Origin: an uncultured Gluconobacter sp.
GTDB taxonomy: Bacteria; Pseudomonadota; Alphaproteobacteria; Acetobacterales; Acetobacteraceae
Length of the DNA stretch: 8,588 nucleotides
Assembly (NCBI GenBank): GCA_937880175.1
Contig: CALFLO010000116.1
Span: 1 to 8,588, forward strand
Reading direction: 5' to 3'
The notes beneath the pieces were generated by a model. It was not told where the DNA came from. It was given only the letters and a program-made list of their open reading frames with translations, and searched no databases. A program made the translations under genes and the position numbers. Positions 7,686-8,588 of this stretch are shown one piece after another. Numbering within the stretch: position 1 is the stretch's first letter; each line of letters starts with the position of its first letter.

Positions 7686-8556
7686 GGGACGTCTCCTCCT
7701 CACCGGCGAGCCAGGCTTCGCAGGCGGCTTTGGCAAGCGCTCGGACGCGCCCGATATAGGATGCGCGCTCGGACACGGAAATCACGCCCCGCGCATCCAG
7801 AAGATTGAACAGATGCGAGGCCTTGAGGCACTGGTCATAGGCGGGCTGCGCCACGCCGGCCTCGGACAGACGCATGGACTCACGCTCGGCATCGTTGAAA
7901 TGGGTCAGCAGCATCTGCGTGTCGGCGAGCTCGAAATTATGGCGCGAATAGTCCTGCTCGGCACGCAGGAACACATCGCCATAGGTCAGGCCACGGCCGT
8001 TGAAGTCGAGGTCATAGACATTCTCGACGCCCTGCACATACATCGCCAGACGCTCGAGCCCGTAGGTCAGCTCCGTGGACGGCAGGACGGTCGGAATGCC
8101 ACCCACCTGCTGGAAATAGGTGAACTGCGAGACTTCCATCCCGTCACACCAGACTTCCCAGCCCAGTCCCCAGGCGCCGATGGTCGGGTTTTCCCAGTCA
8201 TCTTCGACGAATCGGATATCGTGCAACTCGGGGTCGATCCCGATGGCGCGATAGCTGTCGAGCAGAAGCTGCTGGCTGTCTTCCGGCGTCGGCTTGAGCA
8301 GCACCTGATACTGGTAATAGTGCTGAAGACGGTTGGGGTTTTCGCCGTAACGGCCATCCGACGGACGGCGGCAGGGCTGCACATAGGCCGCAGCCCATGG
8401 CTTGGGGCCGAGCGCGCGGAGCGTGGTGTGAGGGGAGAGCGTGCCTGCTCCGAGTTCGGTATCGTAGGGCTGCAAAATGGCGCAGCCCTTCTCGGACCAG
8501 AATTGATGAAGGCGCAGGATCAGGTCCTGAAAGCAGAGCGGCCGGGTCGCAGACAA
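7678..8556 (-). CDS. glyQ: Glycyl-tRNA synthetase, alpha (catalytic) subunit; start uncertain
   Basis: This is a class II aminoacyl-tRNA synthetase subunit of at least 292 residues (E. coli GlyQ is about 303). It activates glycine with ATP and, with GlyS, charges tRNA-Gly in the cytoplasm. Seen: CFQDLILRLHQFWSEKGC near the N-terminus; class II motif 2 in QPCRRPSDGRYGENPNRLQ (about 60-78); the NPTIGAWGLGWEVWCDGMEV active-site block (about 123-142); and motif 3 in TYGLERLAMY (164-173). The chosen start is TTG at 8556, with GGAG 9 nt upstream (8566-8569). However, the frame stays open to the window edge (encoding PDFCQPEPIE before the TTG), so a start just outside the window is equally possible. 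The 3' end overlaps glyS by 8 nt. The operon promoter lies right of the window. Confidence 0.96.
   Translation of the reverse strand: MSATRPLCFQDLILRLHQFWSEKGCAILQPYDTELGAGTLSPHTTLRALGPKPWAAAYVQPCRRPSDGRYGENPNRLQHYYQYQVLLKPTPEDSQQLLLDSYRAIGIDPELHDIRFVEDDWENPTIGAWGLGWEVWCDGMEVSQFTYFQQVGGIPTVLPSTELTYGLERLAMYVQGVENVYDLDFNGRGLTYGDVFLRAEQDYSRHNFELADTQMLLTHFNDAERESMRLSEAGVAQPAYDQCLKASHLFNLLDARGVISVSERASYIGRVRALAKAACEAWLAGEEETSHG
7695..7700 (-). promoter_or_regulatory. Strong ribosome-binding site of glyS inside glyQ
   Basis: A full AGGAGG on the minus strand lies 9 nt before the ATG at 7685. It is built from the consecutive Gly-Glu-Glu-Glu codons near the end of glyQ, so the end of GlyQ doubles as the glyS translation signal. 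It rules in the start at 7685 over the earlier ATG at 7736. Confidence 0.75.
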
Positions 8557-8588
8557 TTCGATAGGCTCCGGTTGGCAGAAATCGGGCG

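Noticed and set aside
7686..7736. Longer glyS start at the ATG at 7736, adding 17 residues.
   Set aside because: The extra leader is basic and proline-rich, unlike the family. The ATG at 7685 has a full AGGAGG and begins directly with the conserved N-terminal signature.
6546..7808. A 420-codon open frame on the plus strand opposite glyS and the end of glyQ.
   Set aside because: It is antisense to conserved synthetase genes, has no recognisable motif and is rich in Arg, His and Ala, typical of a shadow frame.

Overview
The window looks like chromosomal DNA from a GC-rich alphaproteobacterium. The GlyQ/GlyS and PBP2/RodA sequences remind me most of acetic acid bacteria (Acetobacteraceae, Gluconobacter/Acetobacter type), but that placement is from memory and was not searched. 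No tRNA, rRNA, CRISPR array, insertion sequence or phage gene is visible.

Left part (1-2078, + strand): the 3' end of the gene for penicillin-binding protein 2 (mrdA) runs through an ATGA overlap into rodA (mrdB). The two products form the elongasome pair: RodA polymerises lipid II into glycan and PBP2 cross-links it. The mre genes and the start of mrdA would lie to the left, outside the window. A 124-bp spacer follows, then an unrecognised 438-residue polytopic membrane protein on the same strand (2203-3519) that resembles GT-C type glycosyltransferases in layout.

Right part (3590-8588, - strand): glyQ, glyS and a 678-residue protein are packed head to tail as one apparent operon read right to left. 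GlyQ and GlyS are the alpha and beta subunits of bacterial-type tetrameric glycyl-tRNA synthetase. glyS starts inside the last codons of glyQ (8-nt overlap). The third gene starts 4 nt after the glyS stop, with its ribosome-binding site inside glyS. It encodes a DUF2075-type superfamily 1 helicase with an N-terminal PD-(D/E)XK nuclease-like domain of RecB style (D79, E92-x-K94, Q107xxxY111). This nuclease-helicase is the most interesting gene here. It could be a DNA repair or phage-defence enzyme that shares expression with a housekeeping aminoacyl-tRNA synthetase.

The two transcription units converge on a 70-bp gap (3520-3589). Genes fill almost the whole window. The long antisense open frames opposite rodA, glyS and the helicase are best explained as composition shadows.
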